From Aporrectodea caliginosa (Eukaryota; Annelida; Clitellata; Crassiclitellata; Lumbricidae), in NCBI GenBank assembly GCA_020284085.1, contig JACEVL010000273.1:186001-250000 (forward strand): a stretch of DNA of 64,000 nucleotides, written 5' to 3'. This document shows positions 10,101 through 32,999 of this stretch, in pieces (the first letter of the stretch is position 1; every line of letters starts with the position of its first letter). The notes beneath the pieces are model-generated. The model was not told the DNA's origin, ran no database searches, and saw nothing but the letters and a program-made list of their open reading frames with translations. A program made the translations under genes and the position numbers.

Positions 10101-13100
10101 GTGCGTCAAAGTATGTGCAACATGCTCAATTGCTCACCTGTAAACCGAGAATTGTGTTGTTTAGCTGAATACAACTGTTTGAGCAAAATTCAACTGTCAT
10201 GCTTGAATTACAATAATGATCTGGCGAAATGGCACGGTCTTCTTTATCCCGAAAGCATCCGATATACTTTTCTGACAAGGGTGCTACAGTAAACAAAGAT
10301 AAAGTAAAGTGGATTTAGTATACAGACAATGCGAGAACTTTTGGCACTTTTGTCAACACTTACTTCTATAATTATTATCATATTCGTTGTCATCATTGTC
10401 GACATCTTAATCCTCGTTATTATTATCACCATCATCAGTCATAACGGTCACTGAAGCTTTGCCTTCACTTTCAATCACCAACTCTCGCAGAGGTTTGTAA
10501 GCTCATGTTCTTATATCAAAACCAAGTTCTCTAACTCTGCGGTATTATTCCCACACTACTTCTGAAAGAGAACTTTGATGCCTTTGTTTGAATCATTAAT
10601 CTAAATATCAAACTAGGCTAGTAATTGGATGAAGAATTCTTTTCGTTTGCTAATACTCATACCACTGTTCAATATAAAACTCACGTATCTATCCACTTGC
10701 TGATTTATCCTCTTCAGTCTGCATACCATACATTTCTTTCATCAGAAAACTGCCTTCTTGCTGTTCATAACGACATTATGGACTCAACTTACAAGGGTAG
10801 AGTGCCACACTTGTACTTCCTGTAGACGGCGTTTAATACTGCTGATAGGATTTGCCAATAGTATGTCGGATTAAGTTTACACGACTAATTTGAAGATGGG
10901 TACATAATATTGAATATTTACTGTCGCTGCAAGTTATACCGAACCATTTTTCTTCGCATTCGTTTGGACATTTTCCAGTCATTCGATCACAAGGAGCTTG
11001 GCTTTTGCAATGACACATTTGATCACACTGGTGGCCGTAGTAGCCTATCTCGCATACTGTCCAAAAGAAAAGACATCGTCACAAAATTGGTAAAGTGCAG
11101 GTTTACTATAATTCATTACATTTATTTTTAGCAACTAATACCGGGCTAAAGTAACTTAATATATAATTAATTGAAGCATGGATCAATGTAGGGTCTACGC
11201 TCGATGCCAATACGGAGTCATGCAAACGCTGGATTAGAACAGCGTGTCTCGAAAATAGATTTTTTGGACAACAGCGAATTGGAAAGCCAGCACTTTTGTA
11301 ACAGATTATTCCAAATACGAGGCAAATCATTGCTGACGGCACGTGAAAATACAACTTAGTTTTGTGCTATTTTTCTGGTAGTTGCTGCCTATGAAATTAT
11401 ACTTAACCAAATGGAACAAGTTAGTCTGCTTGAAGACAGTGCTCTAAAACTATAACGTAGTAGGAACAAAAATTATTAAGCTTAAGTGAAGTCAAGCGAG
11501 TACCGTACCTCACGATATTTCAGGCCGACAGTTCGGTCATCGGAATAGACACTAAGAACAGCATTATTACTTTTCCCCTTAAAAACATGATAAGTTACCC
11601 AAATTATGATTATTCTATTTCTCATTTCTCCACTAATGTGTAAAATTGCTGAGAGCATGTTGCAAATAACTTTGAACCTTTTACCAGCGTAAAGCGAATA
11701 AAAATCTCTTTGTCCGTTCAATCCACCGCAATACTGTGACGGTTTGCCAGGGCAGATTGAGTTACAGGACGTATCCGGTAACATGCCACCGAAGTTGTTC
11801 CCACACAGACAGTCCCTTGAAATCTATAAATAGGCTAATGCGTGAAATAATGCACATTTCAATGTAACAGTAGTCGTATTGTTTATATTTCTGCATTAGG
11901 TTACCTATGCCCACAACTATTTTTTCTTTAATATGAGTGTTGAACTTAACCTGTGCAGGTAGCAATCTCAAAGCTGAGAAAATAAAATGCATGTTAGAGA
12001 GAGAAACAACGCTTTATCTTAAATTACTTAAATTAAGAAACTCAAATTAAGAAACAGTTCTTAGAATAAAAATTATTATGTAATTTAAAGTGGCCCAAAA
12101 TTAATCACCTCGAGTCCAGCAAATGTTGAATTTCGTAGTAAACACTGCCCGATGCACAACTCTATAGTCAACGTATTGTTATTCTGAAGAATTATTTTCT
12201 GCATTCCAGTCTGATCGTTCACGTCGTCATAATAGCAACCAATATATTGGTCTTGAATGTTTCCTTCATAACAAGCTGGCAATACATTTGGAGGCAGAAT
12301 TAGAGGTTGCACGTTTAATTTTCAATGGTCATAAAATTTTGCTTATTTTATATATAAAATAATGCCACAAAATAATTCCGACGACACATTTAAATGAATA
12401 ATCCTCGCGTTGATTGTAATAACGGCAATATGCAGATCGTCGAATTACATTGCGTTAGTTGCATATGGCCGAGGTCATGGACTCTGATTGTGTCTATATG
12501 ACAGCTACCGTGTCTCAGACCAGTGTCGACTCGACTAAAAGCCATCCTAATGCTCTTGCATCCGCATTTTCACAACTCACCCTGGGTGTCTGTATGGATC
12601 GTGAATTACATCTAATATTTACAGGAAGCCATTGGTAGGTACCTGGTATCATGCATATTATAATAATATGCCTGCTTCAAAGGAGTCATACCTGCAGCCA
12701 TAGCCATCAACGCCACTGTCATCCAGGGATCAGTTTTAGGCCAGGCAGATTTCTAGTTGGAACATCTTACGTCCACCCCTTTCATGCTCAAAGCCGTCTT
12801 TCTAAATACGCCGTCTCCTCCTACCTTTTCATTGGCTCTAATCATTTATCGACTGCGACAGATGAGCTCCAACGTATCACTAAATGGTCTAAAGAAAAGA
12901 ACTACCGGTCAACTCTGCCAAAATACGTGAAATGGTTATTGTCCGACGCAATAAGTGCTCCCTCTCGAGTCTCGACTTAGCCATCCATTTCCGATGTCTC
13001 TAGTACAGGGGTGGCCAACCTTTTTTGGCTGCCGGGCCACTATGATTGTTGGTAAGCACGCGGCGGGCCGCAAAATATATGTCTTCACAGCCTCCAAAGA

Positions 13101-14801
13101 AATACAAAATGTTTATTTCATATTTTACAATCTGTATAAAAGCAGGTAAGACTACATTAGGTCACTAGAACTTACAACACTAAATCTTTTAGTGTTTTAG
13201 ACATCATTATTGTGCAGTATTGCCGTAGTCGGACAAGTATGCAGGTGCAAAATGAGAAAACAATTATTTAGAAAGGGGCCGTGCGGGCCGCCAATTAGCA
13301 GCCCGCGGGCCGCATTTGGCCCGCGGGCCGCGGGTTGGCCATCTCTGCTCTAGTACAACATCCATCAAGGCGAAAGATTATCCATAACAGACCACATTAA
13401 TATAATAATAATAATATTTTCGTTTATTCAAACAATCCGGTTGACAAACCGCAACCGGTTACAGTGTACAATTATGCAATTGAAACAATTCACAAGAACA
13501 CAAATGACAGAAGACATAAATCTTAACTACTAACAGAACAGACAGCCTGCAGCGCTAATAGCAGCCAGCAAAGCATATCCGCCCAACGGGGGCTCGAACT
13601 CGGTACCTCTCGGTCTGTGTGCCAGATGTTATCCAATGCGCCTCTGCAGCTCGTGTTCTGTCTCGATGTATGCTATTAGAACCCTTAAAGCACAATCATG
13701 GAGCCTCTGTGAAAGATCTTCAAACAATCACCAGAGCTACTACCATATCTTGCACGAAGGATGCCTCTCCCACATGGTGGACCTAGCGAGTATATAGAAG
13801 GGACAAAACCCGCCTCGAGTGCTTCATGAACAGATTCAGGCGTGCTGGCTACTTACATCCTGATTCTCTGACAGCTGAAACGTTAGCACAAGCGGCAGAC
13901 GCCGCTCTGTTCAGAGCCGTCCAGGGCAATGAACTTCATGGTCTCCGTGGCCTCTGCCGACTGCAGCGAGAACCATGATTATAACTTTCGACAAAGGGCA
14001 CACAATTTCACCCAACAAAGACTCGATTAACTTTTCCCCAATGTTGTTATAGAAATATGTACTAATTAACTCAACAATTAGTAACCAAACTGTCATTCTG
14101 TTATTGTTATTGCTCACATACAGCGTTTTGCCTGTTGTTTTTTTTATAAATAAACGAACGATACTTAATATATACACATTAGTCCCCGATTAGGCACATT
14201 AGGCACCACATTTTGAGAAATGGTCTTAGGGGAGCGGCCGACCCCCTGCTCCACCCCTAGCTACGCCTCGGAATAGTGAAGCTTTACTTCAAAGTTTTAA
14301 AATTTATTATTTAAGCTACTTTATCAATTTTGAAAACCATTCGAAAACCAGACAAGAACTTGTCGGAAATAAACGTTTCGCCTTTTCCCTATTTGCAGAT
14401 TTGAGATAAACGATCTCAGTGGCAAAAGACATTTATCCCACCACACAGTTAAATAAGAACCAACACGTGTTGAAAGTCTGTCAGCGACTCTTGACAGTAT
14501 CCGCGACCTACCTACCCACGGTAACCCACCTGCTGCAACAGGCATTCGTAAACACACTTGCATAAACAGTTATATACATACACGTTCATTATGACTTCTA
14601 AAAGGTATTCGACAGGCAGCTCTGACGCTTTTCGAAAATAAAGATAAGTAGTTCAAGACTCTATAGTGAGCACCTGGAAAATAGTTTATGAAAATAATAT
14701 AGACCCTAAGCTATGTTTACTTGAATAATCCACTTACCAGTGATCTTGGATGTTGCGAGCACTAGCCAGCAGAACGTAAGTGATTCTGTGTAAATGCACA
14801 T
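6067..14801 (-). CDS. Gene C: WSC/EGF receptor-like gene, 3' half missing
   Basis: Seven exons in order: 14738-14801 signal peptide, 12109-12263 and 11685-11823 WSC-1, 10922-11056 EGF-1, 10138-10283 and 7311-7443 WSC-2, 6067-6204 EGF-2. Phases agree throughout (1, 1-0, 0-1, 1-1, 1-0, 0-1, 1-1) and match gene B exon by exon. The EGF-3, cbEGF, transmembrane and tail exons of genes A and B are absent down to position 1. The last exon has a normal donor (G|GTTATT), so transcription should run on into TE sequence. It may be a truncated gene, a secreted form with an unseen last exon, or a pseudogene. Introns carry RTE, CR1 and hAT-like insertions. Located extracellularly if expressed. Confidence 0.75.
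6445..6720 (+). mobile_element. 3' end of an RTE-like LINE
   Basis: The plus-strand frame reads [18 protein letters not shown] ... [14 protein letters not shown], the C-terminal signature of reverse transcriptases of RTE-like elements (the 'GHV.R ... EG...GKRGRGR' motif). It lies in the intron between gene C exons 6 and 7 and is antisense to gene C. Only the 3' end is present. Confidence 0.78.
6770..7178 (+). mobile_element. 3' end of a CR1-like LINE with (ATTG)n tail
   Basis: Overlapping frames give [15 protein letters not shown] ... [20 protein letters not shown], the conserved C-terminus of CR1-type reverse transcriptases. It is followed by an AAGCGCTATATAAATTC box and a pure ATTGATTG tail. 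At least one frameshift is present. It is antisense to gene C, in the same intron as the RTE remnant. Confidence 0.85.
7311..7443 (-). CDS. Gene C exon 6: second half of WSC-2
   Basis: 133 bp, phase 0-1, acceptor GCTTTAG. It encodes [15 protein letters not shown] ... [20 protein letters not shown], ending in the WSC hallmark C.G....CGG....SVY. It pairs with the half at 10138-10283. Confidence 0.9.
7450..8690. other. Intron of gene C; repeat family 1 copy 2 at about 8225-8345
   Basis: No coding exon is seen. The stretch at 8225-8345 (GATCCCGCTAACTAGGG, CACCTATAA) is a diverged copy of the repeat at 5080-5215. The remainder is AT-rich and unassigned. Confidence 0.5.
8697..9560 (-). mobile_element. 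Degraded CR1-like LINE, RT C-terminus
   Basis: Minus-strand frames contain [17 protein letters not shown] (RT) and [20 protein letters not shown] ... [13 protein letters not shown] (C-terminus). The 3' end is AAGCGCTTTATAAATG followed by AATAC units at 8697-8745. Frameshifts break it. It lies in the gene C intron between WSC-2 halves, in the same direction as gene C. Confidence 0.82.
9975..9999. repeat. (AT)n microsatellite
   Basis: About twelve AT units interrupted near the start, followed by ATCAATCAATC. Confidence 0.85.
10138..10283 (-). CDS. Gene C exon 5: first half of WSC-2
   Basis: 146 bp, phase 1-0, acceptor TTACTGTAG, donor CAG|GTGAGC. It encodes [18 protein letters not shown] ... 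[16 protein letters not shown], the opening of a WSC domain (Y.GC..D ... C ... C). It is 146 bp in gene B as well. Confidence 0.9.
10922..11056 (-). CDS. Gene C exon 4: EGF-1
   Basis: 135 bp, phase 1-1. It encodes [17 protein letters not shown] ... [21 protein letters not shown], a MEGF/laminin-like EGF module with all eight cysteines. Only a few residues differ from its gene B partner at 25892-26026. Confidence 0.9.
11685..11823 (-). CDS. Gene C exon 3: second half of WSC-1
   Basis: 139 bp, phase 0-1, acceptor TTTATAG, donor G|GTAAAAGG. It encodes [18 protein letters not shown] ... [22 protein letters not shown], the C.CGN ... CPG....YCGG..... Y pattern of WSC modules. Confidence 0.9.
12109..12263 (-). 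CDS. Gene C exon 2: first half of WSC-1
   Basis: 155 bp, phase 1-0, donor GAG|GTGATT. It encodes [18 protein letters not shown] ... [16 protein letters not shown]. The acceptor at GAAG|G is chosen because gene B keeps the same site; CCAG 14 bp upstream would also keep the frame. Confidence 0.87.
12660..13985 (+). mobile_element. Decayed LINE (RT and C-terminus), split by a MITE
   Basis: At 12680-12960 the frame reads ...[26 protein letters not shown], the palm of a non-LTR reverse transcriptase (KYADDTY-like box damaged), with [14 protein letters not shown] after it. At 13810-13975 comes [17 protein letters not shown] ... [16 protein letters not shown], a C-terminal motif of such RTs. Between them sit a hAT-like MITE and a T-rich segment at 13400-13620. 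It lies upstream of WSC-1 in the gene C intron. Confidence 0.65.
13006..13347. mobile_element. hAT-like MITE, 342 bp, perfect 8-bp target duplication
   Basis: The termini are CAGGGGTGGCCAACC and GGTTGGCCATCTCTG, inverted with mismatches. They are flanked by identical CTCTAGTA at 12998-13005 and 13348-13355. The GC-rich ends (CGGGCCGC repeats) and 8-bp duplication fit non-autonomous hAT elements. It interrupts the LINE remnant, so it is younger than that. Confidence 0.9.
14738..14801 (-). CDS. Gene C exon 1: signal peptide
   Basis: 64 coding bp from ATG at 14801. It encodes [21 protein letters not shown], a short hydrophobic leader, with donor CTG|GTAAGT. The Met-Cys start and CCATAAGA context are the same in gene B, which supports this start over upstream ATGs. 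Confidence 0.82.
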
Positions 14802-15221
14802 TCTTATGGCAACGTAGAATATTGAAATAACTGATTAACTATCCGTGACGAAAAATCCTTCATTTAGTGCGCACGTAGACGCAAAATCAGTCCAACATTC
14901 ATTACTACTCATTCATTCGTATAGTAAGCCACCGCTTGTTTGGGTAACTAATGCTGGAATGCGGTTTATAACGTTTATAAATAACGACGCATTCATATCT
15001 CAGATGATTTGCGTCAACGTTTGAATGCGGAACCTTTCGCTTGTTATAATTAATAACCCTGATACCCATCGCTATTATTTGCGCGTGCATTATCAGTTGG
15101 CTGTCCTAGTAGGCGAAAAATTCCATGATTACTAAACTGAGCCAGTCGAGATAGGCCCACTTCCGGGTAAAACGTCGGATTAAATCGAGACGTTAATGAA
15201 CAAAAATTCATTTATTCATTT

Positions 15222-15500
15222 CGAAAATGTATATAGCGCCTCTTCGTGAAAATAACTCGGAGGTGCTCCCGACTTTAGCACGGCTAAACAGAACATAGGA
15301 AGCTCCAGGGGGAGGTCATTCCAGGTCGATGGCCCACCACCGAGAAAGCGCGATTCTGCCTAGTGTAGATACGAGCAGAAGTGACAAGGAGCAGACCCTG
15401 TTCAAACGAGCGGAGAGATCGAGAGCCTCTGTAACCGAGGACAGGGCAACAGAGCTCGCGAAGCTAGACAGGAACGAAGACGAGTAAGCAGTGCCAAACT
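15222..15500 (-). mobile_element. 3' end of a CR1-like LINE
   Basis: Read on the minus strand it contains ARIYTRQNRAFSVVG then, after a frameshift, PSTWNDLPLELPM, and ends with GGCGCTATATACATTTTC. It lies in the space upstream of gene C. The copy at 22197-22500 is a more decayed relative. Confidence 0.75.
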
Positions 15501-16700
15501 AAAGCATTTATCCTATTATAATTATTCATAATTATACGTAATCCACCCCTCAGAAGGGAGTCAGTGAAGAACGCCACGTATGTAGCCACGTAGAGACATG
15601 ACCAATTTTGGGCACACGGCCAATAAGGCGGGCAGCGGAAGGCATGATCAATGCATCCCAGGCTACCAGTTCAATTAGCTGAAATAACACTTAAAGTACT
15701 TAACGAGCTAAGTATTTAATCGTACCAGCATATCAGCAGCGCAATTACATATATAATGGTCGGTGTTATGTGGGAACCTTCTACTCATTCCAGGCTACAC
15801 GGCTTGTGTGGCATATTTGCCAGAGATAAGCTGCTCACCAAGTGTGGTTAGGGTGCAGTTCATGACTATGTCGCTTCCTGTTTGTGCTGCAATTGCTGCA
15901 TAGTGGAGAAAGTTCGCACGTTCAATCGCTCCAGCTTGCTTCTCACCAAATTCTCGCATTTAATGGTGTTTAAAAATAGCATCTAAAACACAGGCACATT
16001 AGAGCAAAGACGTTCTCTAAATAATTATACCATCTTTGTGAACTAAAAGTGTGCCATGAATTTGCAAACAGTCGCTTCTTGCACAAAATTAATTATAGAC
16101 ATCAGCTTCTAATAATTTACTTTTTCAGACCACAGGATTAGGTCACAACCTTGTGACCTAAGCACTTCCGATATTTTCACATTATTTCACATTACCAGTT
16201 CAGGTAACCCCGAGGCAGCCATAGTATATTGTAATTAAACGTGGTAAATTGTGAGATATACAGCTTTCACTTGTTTATCACTGACTATATTGAGGTTTAA
16301 TAAATGCGCTGCATAAATATTTAGACGCATGCAAAATCAATTGGGAGCTACAAAGATTATTGTCTAGTGTATACACTATACAAAGGCACTAAAAATACAC
16401 GAATTCGAATACATAACTCCATAATTATTATATACATGTATATTTTCGTACATACGTACATATTATACATGCATGCATCCAAATGTGCATACATACAAGC
16501 ATGTACATAATGTGTAAAATGCAAGCGCAATTTGAATCGCTTTTTCTGAGTTATTTAAATTCGCTATATCCAGTGTCGTGATATAATCACTAATAATAAA
16601 CGCGTTGTCAGTATGTTTCCTGTAATGATAGCAGGTGGCGCTCCTAAGGACTAATTCCCTTTCTGTAGGTCACCCCCTATAATATGGTCTGACGCTATTA
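15500..16700. other. Intergenic between genes B and C
   Basis: No exon is seen. The part at about 15740-16300 resembles 31640-32080 upstream of gene B (shared GCCAGAGATAAGC, CCACAGGATTAGGT-type and ATCAGCTTCTAAT segments), as expected if the gene and its 5' flank were duplicated together. At 16430-16510 there are imperfect TACA/TGTA repeats. Confidence 0.55.
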
Positions 16701-16721
16701 ACTACAGTCATTTCATTTCGG

Positions 16722-16980
16722 TAGAGGGAAGGAATTTGGAAGGAGAAGGCGGAAGGGAGAGGAGACGGAAGAAGAGGGGAGAGTGAGAACAAGAGGAGGG
16801 GCAGGAGAAGGTGAGGAGAGGTGAGGGATTGAGGGAAGACAAAAGGGTGGAGAGAAGTAGTGGGAGCAACGGGTAGGGGAGGGAAAGGGAGGGGCAGACC
16901 GAGGAGAAAAGTGGATGGAAGGAAAATGGAGTGAGAGTGGATGGGGTAGGGGAGACGGAGACGGAGAGGGAGGGAAATCG
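16722..16980. repeat. Long polypurine tract
   Basis: About 260 bp are almost purely A and G on the plus strand (GGAAGGAGAAGG, GGGAGAGGAGACGG and similar) with rare pyrimidines. The minus-strand frame through it is a low-complexity Pro/Leu/Ser ORF and not a gene. Such tracts can form triplex DNA in vitro. Confidence 0.9.
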
Positions 16981-17741
16981 TGTGCGTTATGAAGGTAATT
17001 TCAACCATCTTAGGATGGGAAAATGTCTAATTATATATATGTATTAGAGTGTGTCTTAAAATTTGAAGCTTCAAAATTAATATCGGCCAGGTTGTTTTAG
17101 TGTGCCACCTTGAGAAACCTTGTCATTTGCCAAATTAGATCAGAATCGGAAGAGATTTAGAACTTGCTCAAAGCCCCGGAAGAATCAGCACATAGAAAAC
17201 AATGCAATTGCAAAAGATTACAATTTTACAAGATTACAAGATCCAATTATTGGGCGGAAAATCTATTTCGACGTGTGAGTAGGAAAACTGCCCTTAGAGA
17301 AGTGTGTAAACTGTGTATACTTCCCGTAAGAAGCGCACATTACAGCATTGTGTAGGAATCGTAATAATTTAATTAATATAGCAAAACAACATTCTAAACT
17401 TCCACTAGTGAAATTCCTTCACATTCCCTCTTCAAGCTTAAAAGTTGGGAGAGAATTTACACCCTTTCTCCCCAGGATTTACAGCCCTGGATCCAAACAA
17501 GTTTTAACACTGAAACATAAATGTAAGGCAAAAGCAGAAAGAGAACCGTCAGCTTTTTGTCATTCTTTTATTCCCGTTTTTAGGAATTTGTCTCGATTAT
17601 ACACGACCATTTGCAGAACAAATTGTTCTCTTAGCCTACTCATTTTGGACCACGGCTTCATTGAAGGACTGCATGGGAGCAACTCGATCCTTTCTCCGCC
17701 AAATTGTTCGTCACTCTGAGGTAGGATATGACGTCTTTTGC

Positions 17742-17945
17742 CTAACTGTATGATTGTTCTGACTCCCATTGTTTTGGGTCTTGATCAAGAAAAGAGTCAG
17801 TCACCCAATCCGAGGAACTGGAATATTTTGGTAGTATAGTGTTGAAGAAATCGGGAAGTGCTTTCGGAGGTAGATCATGTATGCGAAGAAGACTCTTTGG
17901 AGGTTCATCGTATTCCTGATTGTTGCGCATGCTGTAGATCATGCG
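17742..17945 (-). CDS. Possible coding exon, 67 residues, tyrosine-bearing
   Basis: After a plausible acceptor (AAAAATAG|CGC) a frame runs 67 codons to TAG and contains RNNQEYDEPPKSLLRIHDLP and PKYSSSSDW. Its start vaguely resembles the NEYDDTPE segment of the gene B tail, which ends 350 bp upstream of it. As drawn it opens in phase 0, whereas gene B junctions near the tail are phase 1, so it cannot simply replace the tail exon. It may be another gene's last exon or chance. Confidence 0.25.
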   Translation of the reverse strand, partial: RMIYSMRNNQEYDEPPKSLLRIHDLPPKALPDFFNTILPKYSSSSDWVTDSFLDQDPKQWESEQSYS

Positions 17946-18295
17946 CTATTTTTCAGAGACGGTGAATGATAAAAGCTTGAAGCCTTGGGGAAGCACATGT
18001 AACAACATAACATAGTATATAACTTTAGAGACATAGTTTACGAACTTAAGGGTACACGACAAATAGCCTACAAGTAAAACATAGACAAATAGTCATTATG
18101 CAACTTCTTCTGATTAAAAAGCGTTGCATGTTCACTACAATTAAAACTCAAAAATCTGTGCAAGTGTTTTTAAACTAAACGAGAGACGAAATACTTGTGT
18201 CCACACAGGCTAATCCTACGATTAAACTTATATTCTGAAATCTTACGTTTGCTACAATAAATGCAGTATATTCAGAAAGAAGACTCGACATTTAA

Positions 18296-31211
<12,916 letters not shown>

Positions 31212-31269
31212 TCTTATGGCAATTTCAATTTTGAAATAACTAATTAGCAATCCATGTTGACAGAACCTT

Positions 31270-32080
31270 CATTTCGTGCGCAATTAAAATTAACATGTTT
31301 TCAGTATTCATAGCTATAATTTCAGTTGTAGCAGACCGTCAGGATAGGATAACCAACGTTTGAATGCTGAACTTTCGCTAGTTCTACTTCAGCTACTCTG
31401 GTATCCGTCGCCTTTGTTTGCCCTGGCGTTATCAACTGGATGTCCTGGAAGGTGTGCAAGTACTAGATCTCTGCAATGAGGGTATGCGAGATAGGCCCCA
31501 AAACGCAGCTGGCCTATCTCAGGAAGTTGCAGAACAAATTAATTGGATTCACTGAAACAACATTTGCGCTTTCTAACTAGCTCAGTAAAATAAAAGCCAT
31601 GACGCAGCCTTTAACCCTGTATTATTACAGCATAATTCAAGTATAGGCTGGTTGTGTGGTACATGAATGTCTGCCAGAGATAAGCCGGACATCCTATGTG
31701 CAGAATGGCTGCAATTTAATGATATGTCACATCCTGCGTTACAGTAATCATCAGTCCAACATCTTCATAATGAAATTATCGAATTATTACATGTTCCATA
31801 TAATTGCATTTTTTAAACAAGGGTTCTAAACTAAAAAAAGTTGTTCTCTAAATAATAATAACATCTTTGCGACATAAACCTAATTCTACCAGGCAAATTG
31901 GGTCACGAGTTTGCCTACAGTAGTCTCTTGCATAATGGTAGATATCAGCTTCTAATACAATTACTGCTTCAGGCCACAAGATTAGGTTAACATTGTGGCC
32001 TAAACAGCATCTGTTATACGTAATATCTGCATAATTATTACCAGTTCAGGTTATCACGAGATGGTCATTGTGTCTTCTAA
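31270..32080. other. Upstream flank of gene B
   Basis: No exon. It is diverged but alignable by eye with the upstream flank of gene C (about 15100-16300). A promoter should lie here, but no clear core element is recognised. Confidence 0.45.
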
Positions 32081-32081
32081 G

Positions 32082-32256
32082 AGATCCTGAGTGGCCGAGT
32101 GGGTTGGTAGCCCGCCTGCCACGCCGGCGCCCAGGGTTCGATTCCCGGTCGGTCGGTTTATCAGAGATTAATTTCTCGGATCTTTACTGCGGGTGGCTCG
32201 GTCGCAATATAAACGCGGAGTACAATACAATACAACACAACACAACACAATACAAC
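32082..32256 (+). mobile_element. tRNA-derived SINE
   Basis: Head with an A-box-like GTGGCCGAGTGG and a B box GGTTCGATTCC inside GCCGGCGCCCAGGGTTCG, followed by a body and an (ACAAT)/(ACAAC)n tail. It is not a functional tRNA: the body and tail run on without a cloverleaf acceptor end. Confidence 0.75.
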
Positions 32257-32515
32257 TGGGGCGCGGTGGTACAGGGGTATGTTCGGTGCCTTGCAGCTGG
32301 AGGGTTGCGGGTTCGAATCCACCTCAAAAGCCGCCGCGTAGGGACCCTGGGCAAGTCCTTCACTCGCAATTGCTCATGCGCTTCGGCGTGAAACTCCGAT
32401 TCAGCGTCCGCGCAGTAGTCGGGAGCGCCTTTGAATAGGCAATCTGGTAGGGGCGCTATAACAAGCGCTATAACAAATGTTCAAATACAATACAAAATAC
32501 AATACAATACAATAC
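32257..32515 (+). mobile_element. Second tRNA-derived SINE
   Basis: A box GCGGTGGTACAGGGG, B box GGGTTCGAATCC, a conserved-looking GGGACCCTGGGCAAGTCCTT segment, GGGGCGCTATAAC near the 3' end, and an (ATACA)n tail. It is placed directly behind the tail of the first SINE, so the two form a head-to-tail pair. Confidence 0.75.
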
Positions 32516-32566
32516 TGAAGCGTGGTATTATGCAAGATATACAGCTTCCACAGATTCAGCGCTGAC

Positions 32567-32896
32567 CAGTGGTGTAGTGGGGCGGGAACGCGGGGGAACG
32601 CCGTTCCCGCACTTTTTTCCAGGGAGGGAACGCGATCCCTCACTATTTTGCAGCATTTCTGTACAGGTATGGAAACTGTTTGAATACTTGAATACAATAT
32701 GTTACAAATAACAAATTCCTATGTATAAATTTACATAATTACATTTATTAATTTTTTTGTTATTTTTTACATTCAACAGTTTCAAAAATAGCAGCGCTCA
32801 CACTATGCAAAATTCTTGCAAGATTGCACTTTTTGCTACAGTTGCTACTTCAATTTCCAGGCGTTCCCCACTTCATTTTTTAGGACTACACCACTG
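32567..32896. mobile_element. hAT-like MITE, 330 bp, perfect 8-bp target duplication
   Basis: Ends CAGTGGTGTAGT and ACTACACCACTG are perfect inverted repeats of 12 bp. Flanks are identical GCGCTGAC at 32559-32566 and 32897-32904. The interior shows GGGAACGC motifs near both ends and no gene. Confidence 0.93.
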
Positions 32897-32999
32897 GCGC
32901 TGACTCCATGATTCAGTTAATGCGCCACCCATATAGTCAGAATAATAAACCGTATAAATAATATTATGATGAGTTATCTGCCCGAAGGCAGGTCCATTG

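Noticed and set aside
16670..17008. Minus-strand Pro/Leu/Ser-rich ORF of 112 codons
   Set aside because: It is the complement of a polypurine tract; composition explains the absence of stops.
17348..17719. Plus-strand ORF of 123 codons
   Set aside because: No domain, no splice context, and it overlaps other random frames; composition is not gene-like.
32082..32360. Functional tRNA gene
   Set aside because: A and B boxes are present, but there is no closed acceptor stem, and bodies and AATAC tails follow: SINEs.
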